From: Bacteroidota bacterium
GTDB lineage: Bacteria > Bacteroidota > Bacteroidia > Bacteroidales > UBA4417
Length of the DNA: 53,327 bases
Direction: 5' to 3'
Assembly (NCBI GenBank): GCA_013376995.1
Contig: JACAAZ010000025.1
Coordinates: 1 to 53,327, forward strand
Position 1 is the first letter of the stretch. Every line of letters starts with the position of its first letter. The notes below the pieces were generated by a model. The model worked only from the letters and a program-made list of their open reading frames with translations, was not told the DNA's origin and did not search any database. Shown here piece by piece: positions 17,612-26,485 of the stretch. The translations under genes and the position numbers were made by a program.

Positions 17612-19768
17612 TTATTGTAATGGTGCCACTACTTCAATGACTTCCGGAAGATCCATTCCCAGGTCCTTGAGGTGGGCAAGAGTTGGAACACCGTTGGTTG
17701 TCCATCCCCTGCGTTTGTAAACTGCATCGAGCAGTTGTTCATACCTGTTTTCCCTGTATTTACGGGTAGCAGCCATTTTTTCTTTCAGCGACATGGTAGA
17801 TGGATCCATGTTTTGGAGTTCGATTAACTGTTTATCATATCTCTCCTGGCGGCTCAAATATTCCTCTTCAGTTACAGGCCCGCAGGCACGGTAAGGTTGA
17901 GCATCATGCTTGCGAAGCCCTTTACCCATCCTGATATTGAAAACCCGCTGGAAATTATAAACACGTTCGCTTTGGCGGATCATTTCCTTTTTGTCGAAAG
18001 TCTCACTCCCGGTGACAGCTTTGTAAATTGTTACATAATTGTCAACATGCTGGGGAACCTTTGCCGGTTCGTCAGATTGTGCATTATCTTCGGGTTCCAC
18101 ATCATTCCAGGGGAGTTTACATAAGCCTTGCAGTCCGAACCAGGTGCGGAACATTGGGAAATAATGCAGGGCTTCTGCTTTCTTTTCAAAAGTAGGGATT
18201 TGGTTATTAACCATATCCATGAAAATGAGCCAGGCTTCATCATGCTGAGGCCCCTTATTGGTCATGGCGTATCCGCCCTGCTGAGCAAGAGATTCCTTCG
18301 AAACATACTGTGAATATTCAAGGCCTTTATTTTCCATACCGATATCCTGAAGGAAACCCATTTCGCCCCATCCGTTGGCTGCAAACAACTCTTTCATCTT
18401 CTTTACTCCCAGGCCTGCAATTTTTCCAAACCCTTCGCCTTTGGCAACCAGGTGGAGAAGTTCCATGGCGTTATCTGCATTTCCGAAATTCAGTTTCAAC
18501 CCGCTGGTTCTCTCCTCATTGAGTATTCCATTCTCGAAGCATTCCATAACAAAGCCAAGGATAGTGCCCCAGGAAATGGTACAAATGCCGTATGTATCGC
18601 AGTAAAAGTTTGATTCTATTGTGAAATCCGGGTTAAAGATCCCGGCAATCGATCCCAGTGAAGAAGTTGATTCATATTCCGGTCCATCGACAATAACCCT
18701 GGAACCTTTATATGGGCCTGATCGAAGTTCATAGTTGTCAACCCCTTTGGCACATGACATATTGCAACCTATCCAGCAGCCATCGGGAACACCCTGTGTA
18801 AAGAATGATTTCCATACTTCACCATTGATTTTATGAGTATCGGGGTGGTTACCAAATTTGAAATTATTAACGGGAAGGAGATCATAATCATCCATGATGT
18901 GCGTTAAGTGGGCCGTTCCCTTCGAGCGCATTTCACACTGTTTATCGTCCAGTTCGCGCATTTCGCGGTTGAAAGTTTTCCCTCTTTCCATGATGGCTTG
19001 AAGGTCGACTACATTGTTGCGGTTGCCGGTAACACCTTTTGAGTGGGCAACAATCGCCTTTATTTTCTTGTCCCTGAGAACAGTCCCAATTCCTCCGCGT
19101 CCGGCTTGTTTGAGGCGAACCAGTTTCCGGCGGGCATCAAAGAAGCTGAAATTGAGCATCCCGATAAGTGAATGCTCAGCAGCAGTGCCGGCTGAAACCA
19201 CAGCAACATTAACACGGTCTTTTTCTGTTTCTGCAAGAGTCTCAGTAAGGTATTCTGCGAGGAGGTGGCTATCTGCCGATTCTTCCCCGGCCTCATAAAC
19301 TTCAATTACTTCCCGTGTTTCATCCACAAGGATAATTACATCTTTATCAGCTTTTCCCTGAACCTCAAGCGAGTCAAACCCGGCAAATTTCAGGAATGGG
19401 CCAAAATATCCGCCCACATTACTGTCAACCGGAATGTCTGTCTGAGGGGACAAGGTAACAACCAACGATTTCCCCGTGCCCGAGTATTGAGTAATTCCAC
19501 ATATCGGCCCCATGCTGATCACAATCTCATTTTCAGGATCATTCCAACGTGTGATAGGTTTAGTTGCATCCCAGAGGAGCCGTAATCCGAAGCCTTTTCC
19601 GCCGGTGAATTTTTCCTTCATTTCACGGCTGACAGGTTTCTCCTTGATTTCACCATTCCCTACGTTTACATAAAGTGTACGGTAGTTATACCCTTTGTCA
19701 ATGGGAGCCCAGGTATACTTGTACGAATAAATCAGTTTGTGCTTGTCAGTAAAGGCTTGCAGGCTCAT
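17612..19768 (-). CDS. Aldehyde:ferredoxin oxidoreductase family protein (tungsten/molybdenum bis-pterin enzyme)
   Basis: A 718-residue cytosolic enzyme of the AOR family, which oxidises aldehydes to acids with ferredoxin using a tungsten bis-pyranopterin and a [4Fe-4S] cluster. The N-terminal pterin-binding domain is recognised by GGKGFGLRLLWD, then MGPICGITQYSGTGKS and GGYFGPFLKFAGFD, and the second by GRGGIGTVLRDKKIKAIVA. Candidate cluster ligands are C331, C335 and C339 (CX3CX3C) with C550 in GLQGLCKLPW. The first spacing differs from the CX2C of archaeal AOR, so the substrate may also differ. It has its own promoter and terminator, and is divergent from thiF-thiS. Related family members reduce benzoyl-CoA analogues, but nothing here points to that. 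Confidence 0.9.
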   Translation of the reverse strand: MSLQAFTDKHKLIYSYKYTWAPIDKGYNYRTLYVNVGNGEIKEKPVSREMKEKFTGGKGFGLRLLWDATKPITRWNDPENEIVISMGPICGITQYSGTGKSLVVTLSPQTDIPVDSNVGGYFGPFLKFAGFDSLEVQGKADKDVIILVDETREVIEVYEAGEESADSHLLAEYLTETLAETEKDRVNVAVVSAGTAAEHSLIGMLNFSFFDARRKLVRLKQAGRGGIGTVLRDKKIKAIVAHSKGVTGNRNNVVDLQAIMERGKTFNREMRELDDKQCEMRSKGTAHLTHIMDDYDLLPVNNFKFGNHPDTHKINGEVWKSFFTQGVPDGCWIGCNMSCAKGVDNYELRSGPYKGSRVIVDGPEYESTSSLGSIAGIFNPDFTIESNFYCDTYGICTISWGTILGFVMECFENGILNEERTSGLKLNFGNADNAMELLHLVAKGEGFGKIAGLGVKKMKELFAANGWGEMGFLQDIGMENKGLEYSQYVSKESLAQQGGYAMTNKGPQHDEAWLIFMDMVNNQIPTFEKKAEALHYFPMFRTWFGLQGLCKLPWNDVEPEDNAQSDEPAKVPQHVDNYVTIYKAVTGSETFDKKEMIRQSERVYNFQRVFNIRMGKGLRKHDAQPYRACGPVTEEEYLSRQERYDKQLIELQNMDPSTMSLKEKMAATRKYRENRYEQLLDAVYKRRGWTTNGVPTLAHLKDLGMDLPEVIEVVAPLQ

Positions 19769-19803
19769 ATGATTATAATATTATTGTTCTGTTATTAGAT
19801 TCA

Positions 19804-19811
19804 CAAAAGTA
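19804..19811 (-). promoter_or_regulatory. Promoter -7 box of the AOR-family gene
   Basis: TACTTTTG on the minus strand, matching TAnnTTTG, 35 bases before the ATG. It lies in the 285-bp divergent region shared with thiF. Confidence 0.55.
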
Positions 19812-20018
19812 AAAAAAGGAATGCATCAAGCAAGTGTTCGACTGGAAAAAAGCGATATGAATAATAGTGCAACACGTTATATTTAAGTTATTTAGGTAAT
19901 TAATAGATAATCAGGCAGTAGGAAATTGGAATTCATAAAAAGAAGCCCTGTCCCGATCAGTCTCAGAAGTATTTGGAGTATTATTTTATTTCCGGATTGA
20001 CAGAGGTAGCCGGGATAA

Positions 20019-20048
20019 TTTGCTGTGTTGAAAAGTACATTATATTTG
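20019..20048 (+). promoter_or_regulatory. Complete promoter (TTTG-N18-TATATTTG) of the thiF-thiS pair
   Basis: The -33 element TTTG (20019-20022) and the -7 element TATATTTG (20041-20048) are separated by 18 bases, an excellent match to the Bacteroidota consensus. The box ends five bases before the ATG at 20054. No TPP riboswitch core is visible in the region. Confidence 0.65.
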
Positions 20049-20053
20049 TAACG

Positions 20054-20659
20054 ATGACTTTTGATGAAATAAAATCCATTCTTAAGACCAAAACTGTTGG
20101 TATTGCTGGATGTGGTGGACTTGGTTCCAACTGCGCCGTAGCATTGGCAAGGGTTGGACTGGGTTCACTGGTGATTGCTGATTACGATGTTATCGTTGAA
20201 AGTAACCTGAACCGGCAATACTACTTTCAGAACCAGATTGGGATGTTAAAGGTTTTTGCGTTAAAGCAGAACCTTCTGATGATCAATCCGGCGATTAAGG
20301 TTCATGCTTTTGATCTCCGGCTTTGTATGTCTGATACAATTGAAATCTTCAGGAATTGTGATGTAATCGTAGAAGCCTTTGATAAGGCTGAAATGAAACA
20401 TATGATCCTTGACGCGGTTCACACTCATTTACCAGATAAATACTTAGTCATGGGAATTGGCATGGCTGGCTGGGGAGACAATGAACTGATCCACTCGCGG
20501 ACTTCAGGGAAACTTGTTGTTTGTGGGGATGAATTAAACGAAATAGCTGAGCAGAATCCTCCTTTGGCTCCAAGGGTTGGTATTGTTTCCAATATGCAGG
20601 CTAATGCCGTCATGGAGATCTTACTTGGAAAAAATCCATATAAAAATTCAGCAAGCTAA
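20054..20659 (+). CDS. thiF: ThiF/MoeB family sulfur-carrier adenylyltransferase (short ThiF type)
   Basis: A 201-residue E1-like enzyme that adenylates the C-terminal glycine of a ubiquitin-like sulfur carrier. The nucleotide loop GCGGLGS is at residues 19-25, and NLNRQYY supplies the conserved Arg and Gln. It is the short form, with no CxxC zinc site and no rhodanese domain, as in the family-2 ThiF of anaerobes. The ATG is set by the promoter at 20041-20048, so upstream in-frame codons are untranslated. It is followed 31 bp later by thiS, its likely substrate. Lying divergent from an AOR gene, it may instead act on molybdopterin-type sulfur transfer. The symbol reflects family only. Confidence 0.85.
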   Translation: MTFDEIKSILKTKTVGIAGCGGLGSNCAVALARVGLGSLVIADYDVIVESNLNRQYYFQNQIGMLKVFALKQNLLMINPAIKVHAFDLRLCMSDTIEIFRNCDVIVEAFDKAEMKHMILDAVHTHLPDKYLVMGIGMAGWGDNELIHSRTSGKLVVCGDELNEIAEQNPPLAPRVGIVSNMQANAVMEILLGKNPYKNSAS

Positions 20660-20690
20660 ATTTTCATTTCCAGAATTTTACCTACGATCT

Positions 20691-20894
20691 ATGAAGATCA
20701 TACTCAATAACAGGGAAGAAGTATTTGAACAGGATAAAATAACTGTCAATCAACTTCTCGAACTAAAAAGCTTTTCATTCAAGATGCTTGTCATCAAGTT
20801 GAACGGGCAATTGATCAAGAAAACGGATTACGATACAACCTTCGTTCAGGATGGTGATGATTTAATGGTACTTCACCTGATCAGCGGAGGTTGA
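20691..20894 (+). CDS. thiS: ThiS/MoaD-like ubiquitin-fold sulfur carrier
   Basis: A 67-residue protein with the beta-grasp pattern of ThiS and the required C-terminal Gly-Gly (LHLISGG). It carries the internal KLNGQLI strand and DGDDLMVL motif typical of ThiS. ThiF would adenylate the terminal glycine, which then carries sulfur as a thiocarboxylate to thiazole synthase (thiamine) or to molybdopterin synthase. The ATG at 20691 is used because codons upstream of it are the tail of thiF in another frame. No ThiG, ThiH or MoaE is encoded in the window, so the sulfur acceptor is undetermined. Confidence 0.85.
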   Translation: MKIILNNREEVFEQDKITVNQLLELKSFSFKMLVIKLNGQLIKKTDYDTTFVQDGDDLMVLHLISGG

Positions 20895-20971
20895 AAGTTA
20901 TTATTTCCAGCCTGAATGAAGGGATTTGAGAATTTGATGTTATACTGTTTTCCGGCTGCAAGTTGGTTTTT

Positions 20972-23758
20972 TTAATTAAACAGGTATTTCCTGGCTTTCT
21001 CAAGCATCGTTTCTTTATCAACAGGCTTCGTCAGGTAATCATTACATCCTTTTAAAAGGGATTCATCTGATTTATCTGAAAAAGAATAGGCTGTCAAAGC
21101 TATGATTGGTAACTTGGGAAGGAATTTCCGAATTTCAGAGGTAGCCTCATATCCATCCATAACCGGCATCTGGATATCCATAAGGATCAGGTCAATCCTT
21201 TCTTCTGACCTGCACAAGTCTACAGCCTGTGCCCCGTTTTCTGCATAGATCACAGTCGCATTGGTTTTTGAAAGCATATAATTGATCAGCCTGAAGTTGC
21301 TGTACACATCCTCGGCGACTAAAATACATTTGCCCTCAAAATCAAATTTTGCCTTTGGTTTGTTCTCTTTGCTTTCAGCATCAATATGCCCGGTCCAGAT
21401 TGAGATTGGCAGGCTGAAAAAAAATGAAGCTCCGCTTCCCGGTTCTGATTCAAGCCAGATTTTACCTTGAAGTAATTCGACAAGCCCTTTTGAAATGCTT
21501 AACCCAAGGCCCGTACCGCCATATTTTCGGGTTGTGCTTTCTTCTTCCTGCCGGAACCGTTCAAATATGATGTCCTGTTTGTCCTTGGCTATTCCCTTTC
21601 CCGTATCTTGAACACAGAACACAATCTGATCGGATTGAACTCCATATTCAATCTTAATGGATCCCTGTTCGGTGAATTTTAATGCGTTGCCTATCAGGTT
21701 AAGCAGAATTTGTTTCAACCGGACATCATCACTGATGATAGTACAGTTATTATCAGGGAAGGCTTTCTTCAGGATTAATTCAACTGCGTGTTTGCCGGCT
21801 TTTTTCTTCTCAACTTCAGTCTCCATCAGGATATCATCAAGGAGCTGGTTGAGGTTGATATTATTAGGGCTAATTGTTAGCTGGTTGCTGTCAATCTTTG
21901 CAAAATCAATAATGTCGTTAATAATGGTCAGGAGGTGTTTCCCGCCGTTCTTAATAATGCTGATAAAGTCGCGTCTTTGATCTGGAGTCAGGTCTTCATC
22001 TTCCAGGAGTTCTGAGAAGCCAACGATACTGTTCATCGGGGAACGTATCTCATGTGACATGTTTGCGAGGAAAGCGGACTTTAGCTTTTCGGATGCTTCT
22101 GCTTTCATTTTGGCTGCAATGAGTAATTCGTCGTTCTTTTTCCTATCGGAAATATCTCGAGCTGTGGCAATTATAACATCTTTGCCAAAGTATTTACCCT
22201 TATTGCATATAACATCTTTTGGGAAATATTCTCCGTTTTTTCGCTTACCCCAGAATTCAAATTGATGTGTTTCACCTGTTTCCAGTGTATGCATAACAAG
22301 TTCAGTGATATGCTGCAGGTCATTAAGGCCTGGCGCAGCAACAAATTCGATAATCTGGCCAACCATTTCCGCCTGCGAATATCCATACATCCTGGTGGCA
22401 CCAACGTTGACATCTATGAATCGACCTTCAGATGAAAGAATATAAATGGATTCCGTTACCGAATCGATGATTCCCCTGATGCTCTGTTCGCTTTCTTTCA
22501 GAGATTCCTCTGATATTTTCCTTTCGGTAATATCCCGTGTAGTTGAAAGGATACATTTTTCTCCTCCGAAATCAATGAATCTTGCTGCCATTAATCCATA
22601 GCGAATAGTTCCATTTTTCATTCGAAAGGCAGTTTCAAAGCCTGTAATTTCACCCTCTCTCTCCAGGATTTCCAGGAGTTGAATCCGGTCTTCATCCTTG
22701 ACCCATAATCTAAGCCCATCTGCTGTAGAAGAACGGCCAATGACTTCTTCTTTAGAGTAACCCGTGATTTCCGTAAAACTGTTGTTGATTTCAATATACA
22801 CCCCGTCACTTACCCTGTTAATATTTATGGAATCCGGACTGGTCTTGAATGCTAGGGTGAACTTCTGTTCTGATGACCTGAGGGCGTCTTCCATCTTTTT
22901 CCGTTCTGACATATCACGGAAAATAGTTTGATAACTGTTGTCAGGCATCATTTTAGTATTCATCTCCACAGTTACCATATTGCCATCCTTGCGTTTCAGC
23001 AGGCGTTCGCTCCTGACAATCTCGCCTTTTTTTAGCCTGTCATATTGAAGCGGGACACGCAATTGTTCTTCCCTGGTAAAAAGTATTTCTATAGGGTTTC
23101 CGACAAGTTCATCTTCCTTATATCCAGTAATATCAAATGCTTTCTGGTTTGCCAGGATTATAATTCCTTCCGGACTACCCATCAAAATTGCATCTACGGC
23201 TTGTTCTATAAGTGTATTCAGTTGATTCTCAATTTTCTTTTGATCTGTGATGTCAATCAGTGCAAAAAGAAAAATGCCCGAGTTTGATAAAGCAGATCCT
23301 TGAATCCTGAGATAGGTTGTCTTTGCCGTTTTTGGAATACCAATGAACTCATGTTGAATATTGATACCTGAGTTTGAATATTCCCTGATAAAAGATTGAA
23401 TTGGATTCGGCAGTTCTTGTTTGAAGCAGCTTTCAATGGATTTCCCTATCAGTTCTTTCTGATCTTGTCCTAAAAGTAAGGCAGCACTTAGATTAATATC
23501 CTGTATTAAACAGCTGTCGGTTACTATTACGTAGCCCAATGGAAAATTATTGAAGATCTCATGGCTTTGATGCCTTTCAAGAAAGATATCTTCAACTGAT
23601 GATTCAGGTATACGGTTTGAAATCTGCTTATGGAGTGTCGGATCATCAGTGTTAGAATGCACATCTTTGGACAATTCAATTCCTGATCCTTGCCTGGAAA
23701 CCTGGGAGTTGCTATCGACCGGGGTTTCTGATTTTTTATTCTCCTTTTCTGTACTCAT
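20972..23758 (-). CDS. Multi-PAS hybrid sensor histidine kinase with a C-terminal receiver
   Basis: A 928-residue soluble signalling protein with no transmembrane segment. Four PAS domains lie at about 62-170, 178-290, 298-415 and 425-545, each with a trailing PAC-like IFRDMSERK or STTRDITERK segment. The HisKA domain has H569 in MSHEIRSPMN, the HATPase domain includes the DTGKGIAKDKQ and GGTGLGLSI boxes, and the receiver domain carries phospho-acceptor D861 in LILMDIQMP. The architecture implies a phosphorelay passed to a separate HPt protein, not found here. The signal may be redox, ligand or light, since PAS domains vary. No response regulator sits beside it. Confidence 0.93.
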   Translation of the reverse strand: MSTEKENKKSETPVDSNSQVSRQGSGIELSKDVHSNTDDPTLHKQISNRIPESSVEDIFLERHQSHEIFNNFPLGYVIVTDSCLIQDINLSAALLLGQDQKELIGKSIESCFKQELPNPIQSFIREYSNSGINIQHEFIGIPKTAKTTYLRIQGSALSNSGIFLFALIDITDQKKIENQLNTLIEQAVDAILMGSPEGIIILANQKAFDITGYKEDELVGNPIEILFTREEQLRVPLQYDRLKKGEIVRSERLLKRKDGNMVTVEMNTKMMPDNSYQTIFRDMSERKKMEDALRSSEQKFTLAFKTSPDSININRVSDGVYIEINNSFTEITGYSKEEVIGRSSTADGLRLWVKDEDRIQLLEILEREGEITGFETAFRMKNGTIRYGLMAARFIDFGGEKCILSTTRDITERKISEESLKESEQSIRGIIDSVTESIYILSSEGRFIDVNVGATRMYGYSQAEMVGQIIEFVAAPGLNDLQHITELVMHTLETGETHQFEFWGKRKNGEYFPKDVICNKGKYFGKDVIIATARDISDRKKNDELLIAAKMKAEASEKLKSAFLANMSHEIRSPMNSIVGFSELLEDEDLTPDQRRDFISIIKNGGKHLLTIINDIIDFAKIDSNQLTISPNNINLNQLLDDILMETEVEKKKAGKHAVELILKKAFPDNNCTIISDDVRLKQILLNLIGNALKFTEQGSIKIEYGVQSDQIVFCVQDTGKGIAKDKQDIIFERFRQEEESTTRKYGGTGLGLSISKGLVELLQGKIWLESEPGSGASFFFSLPISIWTGHIDAESKENKPKAKFDFEGKCILVAEDVYSNFRLINYMLSKTNATVIYAENGAQAVDLCRSEERIDLILMDIQMPVMDGYEATSEIRKFLPKLPIIALTAYSFSDKSDESLLKGCNDYLTKPVDKETMLEKARKYLFN

Positions 23759-23968
23759 AAAACAAATAGTAAATCATAATAATATTATATCCTCCACTTA
23801 AGGATGATACAATAAAGCAATATTTGCTCAGGGATTACCTGAACTTGTGATACACGTTAAGAAATGATAATGTTTAATTCTCTGCTTGTGTCAAAAATAC
23901 AATATTATTTTAAAGTCAACAAAGCATGATATATATTAATAAACTAAATAATATGCATGATTTGAATT

Positions 23969-25264
23969 CTACAATACCTCAGCAACCACGAAAGCGCTGC
24001 CGCCAACAACAATAAGGTCCGACAGTGCTGCTGCCTGCCTGGCTGCATATAGTGCTTCCTTAACTGATGAATATTCATTTCCTTCCAGCCCTTCTAGGTG
24101 AGCCATCTTCAGCAGGCTGCCTGAATCCAATCCCCGGGGAATATTCGCTTTACAAAAATAATAGGAAGCATTGGTTGGGAGTAATTTCAGCATTGCCCCG
24201 ACATCCTTATCATTAACGACACCCAAAACAAAATGAAGTTTCCTGTATTCTATCCGGTTGATCTGGCCAACAACTTCCCGGATACCATCAGCATTATGGC
24301 CAATATCAGCAAACGTTAGCGGTTGTTTTGAAAGAAGTTGCCACCTTCCCTGGATTCCTGTATTGCCTGTTACTTTACTGATTCCTTGCTTAATATGTTC
24401 CGGTCTGATTTCAATCCCAGATTGTCTTAGTGTCTCAACTGATTGCAAAACCGTAACCAAGTTCCTGCACTGATAGCTGCCATAAAGTCCGGGGTAATAC
24501 CTGGCGGAAGAAGGCGGAATGCCTGATGATATATCTAACCAGAGCTTAGGAACTGGCTTTTTGGAGTATCCGTAAGATTTTACGCTAAAATTCCGGTCAG
24601 CAAATATAATGGGAGCATTCCTGCTCCTGGCAAAATCCATAAATATGTTTGTGGTTTCGGCCTGGGTTTCTCCAATAACTACCGGAATTTCTTTTTTGAT
24701 GATCCCGGCTTTTTCCTTCGCAATTTCAGGAATTGTCGGGCCCAGGAATTGAACATGATCCAACCCGATATTAGTAATCACGGATAGTACAGGAGTGATA
24801 ATATTAGTAGAATCAAGCCTGCCTCCCATGCCGGTCTCCATAACAGCTATGTCAACGTTTTGCAGGGCAAAATAATGAGAAGCTAGAGCAAACGACCATT
24901 CAAAAAATGATGGCTGGACTTTGTCAAAAGCTTCCCGATAGCTTTCAACAAATGTTCTAACCTCCATCTTTGGGATGACTTTACCATTGATCCGTATGCG
25001 TTCCCTGAAATCTCTCAGATGGGGCGAAGTAAATAAACCTGTTTTAAAGCCTGCTTCCTGGAGAATGGAAGCCAGGAAATGGGAGGTAGAACCTTTGCCA
25101 TTAGTGCCTGCAACATGAATGCTGCGGAATCTACCTTCCGGTTTACCCAATATTTCACTCAGTTTCAATGTGTTTTCCAGGTCCGCTTTATAAGCTGCAG
25201 CTCCGATTCGCTGGAACATGGGGAGCCGGGAAAACAAGTACTGAAGAGTTTCAGGATAAGTCAT
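23969..25264 (-). CDS. folC: Folylpolyglutamate synthase / dihydrofolate synthase
   Basis: A 431-residue cytosolic Mur-ligase-fold enzyme that adds glutamate to dihydropteroate or folates using ATP. The P-loop GTNGKGST is at residues 53-60, followed by LFTSPHLRDFRERIRING, a FolC signature. The VMETGMGGRLDSTNII motif contains a conserved glutamate, and FADIGHNADGIREV marks the C-terminal domain. Length is normal. It stands alone, 70 bp downstream of the OM-protein operon. A single FolC in Bacteroidota usually performs both reactions. Confidence 0.95.
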   Translation of the reverse strand: MTYPETLQYLFSRLPMFQRIGAAAYKADLENTLKLSEILGKPEGRFRSIHVAGTNGKGSTSHFLASILQEAGFKTGLFTSPHLRDFRERIRINGKVIPKMEVRTFVESYREAFDKVQPSFFEWSFALASHYFALQNVDIAVMETGMGGRLDSTNIITPVLSVITNIGLDHVQFLGPTIPEIAKEKAGIIKKEIPVVIGETQAETTNIFMDFARSRNAPIIFADRNFSVKSYGYSKKPVPKLWLDISSGIPPSSARYYPGLYGSYQCRNLVTVLQSVETLRQSGIEIRPEHIKQGISKVTGNTGIQGRWQLLSKQPLTFADIGHNADGIREVVGQINRIEYRKLHFVLGVVNDKDVGAMLKLLPTNASYYFCKANIPRGLDSGSLLKMAHLEGLEGNEYSSVKEALYAARQAAALSDLIVVGGSAFVVAEVL

Positions 25265-25333
25265 TGAAAATCATCTCTTTTGAAAGCAAGGTAAAGTCTT
25301 TTCACTCTTAAGTTTGAGTGGAAATAACATTAA

Positions 25334-26464
25334 TTATTTCTTTTTCCTGTTCCTGAAAAGCAACCAGTCAGCATCGGCCTTGATATTCATACCATAGGAA
25401 TATTCCAGCTGGGATCCCGAAGGCTCATAATAGGCTTCAAACCGGATACCCATGCTTATGCCTGCTCCTATGTTCTTGTCAAAAAGGAATTTTCCGTTCA
25501 CAAGGTTACGGGAATCACCCTGGTACCATTGATTAATCTCTGAAACAGATTGGAACAGGTAATCGCCCAAGGGAGCAAAATAATATTCGCCGTGGAAAAA
25601 GCTGCCAACAAGGCGAACAGGCTTGTAATGCAATACAGCATAAGAATAGCTTGCCCATCCTTTTTTATATGGAAGAGTCCCGTTTCCTGATTGGTCAACG
25701 GATTGAATCAGGTAACTGGCAAAAGTAATATCCGGTGAATGTGCTGAGCGGGGGACAAAATTGTATTCTATGCCGGGAGCCAGGTTAAGCCTGGTTTGAA
25801 GAGGCGAATCGGAATTGTCAACCTGGCCGCCAAAGTGGTGAATGATGCCCTGCAAATGCACTGACAGGCTTTGTCCTTTCTTCTTGTTAAGCAGGATCCA
25901 AATTGAATTCATTCCTGCAGTTATCTCTTCCTTGCTGTTATCCCCGGGAAGTATAAAATGATCCCAGCTTATCCAGGCAGAGGATTGCAGTCGGGTTCCG
26001 TTGTATTCCAGTTCGATGCCATTTTCAGGATTGCGAGTGAAATAGTTGTCAGTGGTGTAAACTGGCTCCAGCAAATTGTGCCCAAGTAAGCCATTCAATT
26101 GCCCAAAGGTTATTTTCAGGGATTTAAGCGGTAAGTATTCAAAGCGGAAGACCGGGATGGTAGTATTGAATTTGTCCTTTCCGTAGTAATACCGAAGGAA
26201 GCAGCCGACACTAAGCCTTGTATTTTGAGAAAGTGTATAAGCTAATTCAGGTTGAATTTGTGAACCAAAATAGGTGATCCCAACTGTATATTGATTGAAA
26301 TATTCATTGTTTCTGAGAAAGTTATTATTGCTGATCCTTAAGTTAAGGGATCCTGGAAACAATGAGTCCTGTTGTGGATTTGCTATATAGGATTGATTAA
26401 GATCCTGTGCACAAATAAGCAGGCTCTGCAAAAGAAAGAATGAAAAAAGAAATAATAGCCTCAT
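25334..26464 (-). CDS. Outer-membrane porin-like protein of unknown function
   Basis: A 376-residue exported protein. The signal peptide ends in LICAQD (about residue 20). The rest is a run of alternating strands with aromatic caps, for example EYFNQYTVGITYFG, RLSVGCFLRYYYG, and a final strand ending in LLFRNRKKK. It looks like a 14-16-strand barrel. No conserved catalytic residue pattern is seen. It follows the propeller lipoprotein gene by 21 bp, so the two are probably co-transcribed and may form a surface pair. Confidence 0.65.
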   Translation of the reverse strand: MRLLFLFSFFLLQSLLICAQDLNQSYIANPQQDSLFPGSLNLRISNNNFLRNNEYFNQYTVGITYFGSQIQPELAYTLSQNTRLSVGCFLRYYYGKDKFNTTIPVFRFEYLPLKSLKITFGQLNGLLGHNLLEPVYTTDNYFTRNPENGIELEYNGTRLQSSAWISWDHFILPGDNSKEEITAGMNSIWILLNKKKGQSLSVHLQGIIHHFGGQVDNSDSPLQTRLNLAPGIEYNFVPRSAHSPDITFASYLIQSVDQSGNGTLPYKKGWASYSYAVLHYKPVRLVGSFFHGEYYFAPLGDYLFQSVSEINQWYQGDSRNLVNGKFLFDKNIGAGISMGIRFEAYYEPSGSQLEYSYGMNIKADADWLLFRNRKKK

Positions 26465-26485
26465 GGTTCGATTTTATAATACATG

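Noticed and set aside
19769-20018. Possible TPP or molybdenum-cofactor riboswitch before thiF
   Set aside because: No THI-box core is visible, and the promoter lies directly before the ATG, leaving no leader for a riboswitch.
23762-23770. Promoter box for the hybrid kinase
   Set aside because: The bases read TACTATTTG on the minus strand, one base too long for TAnnTTTG, so it was not listed.
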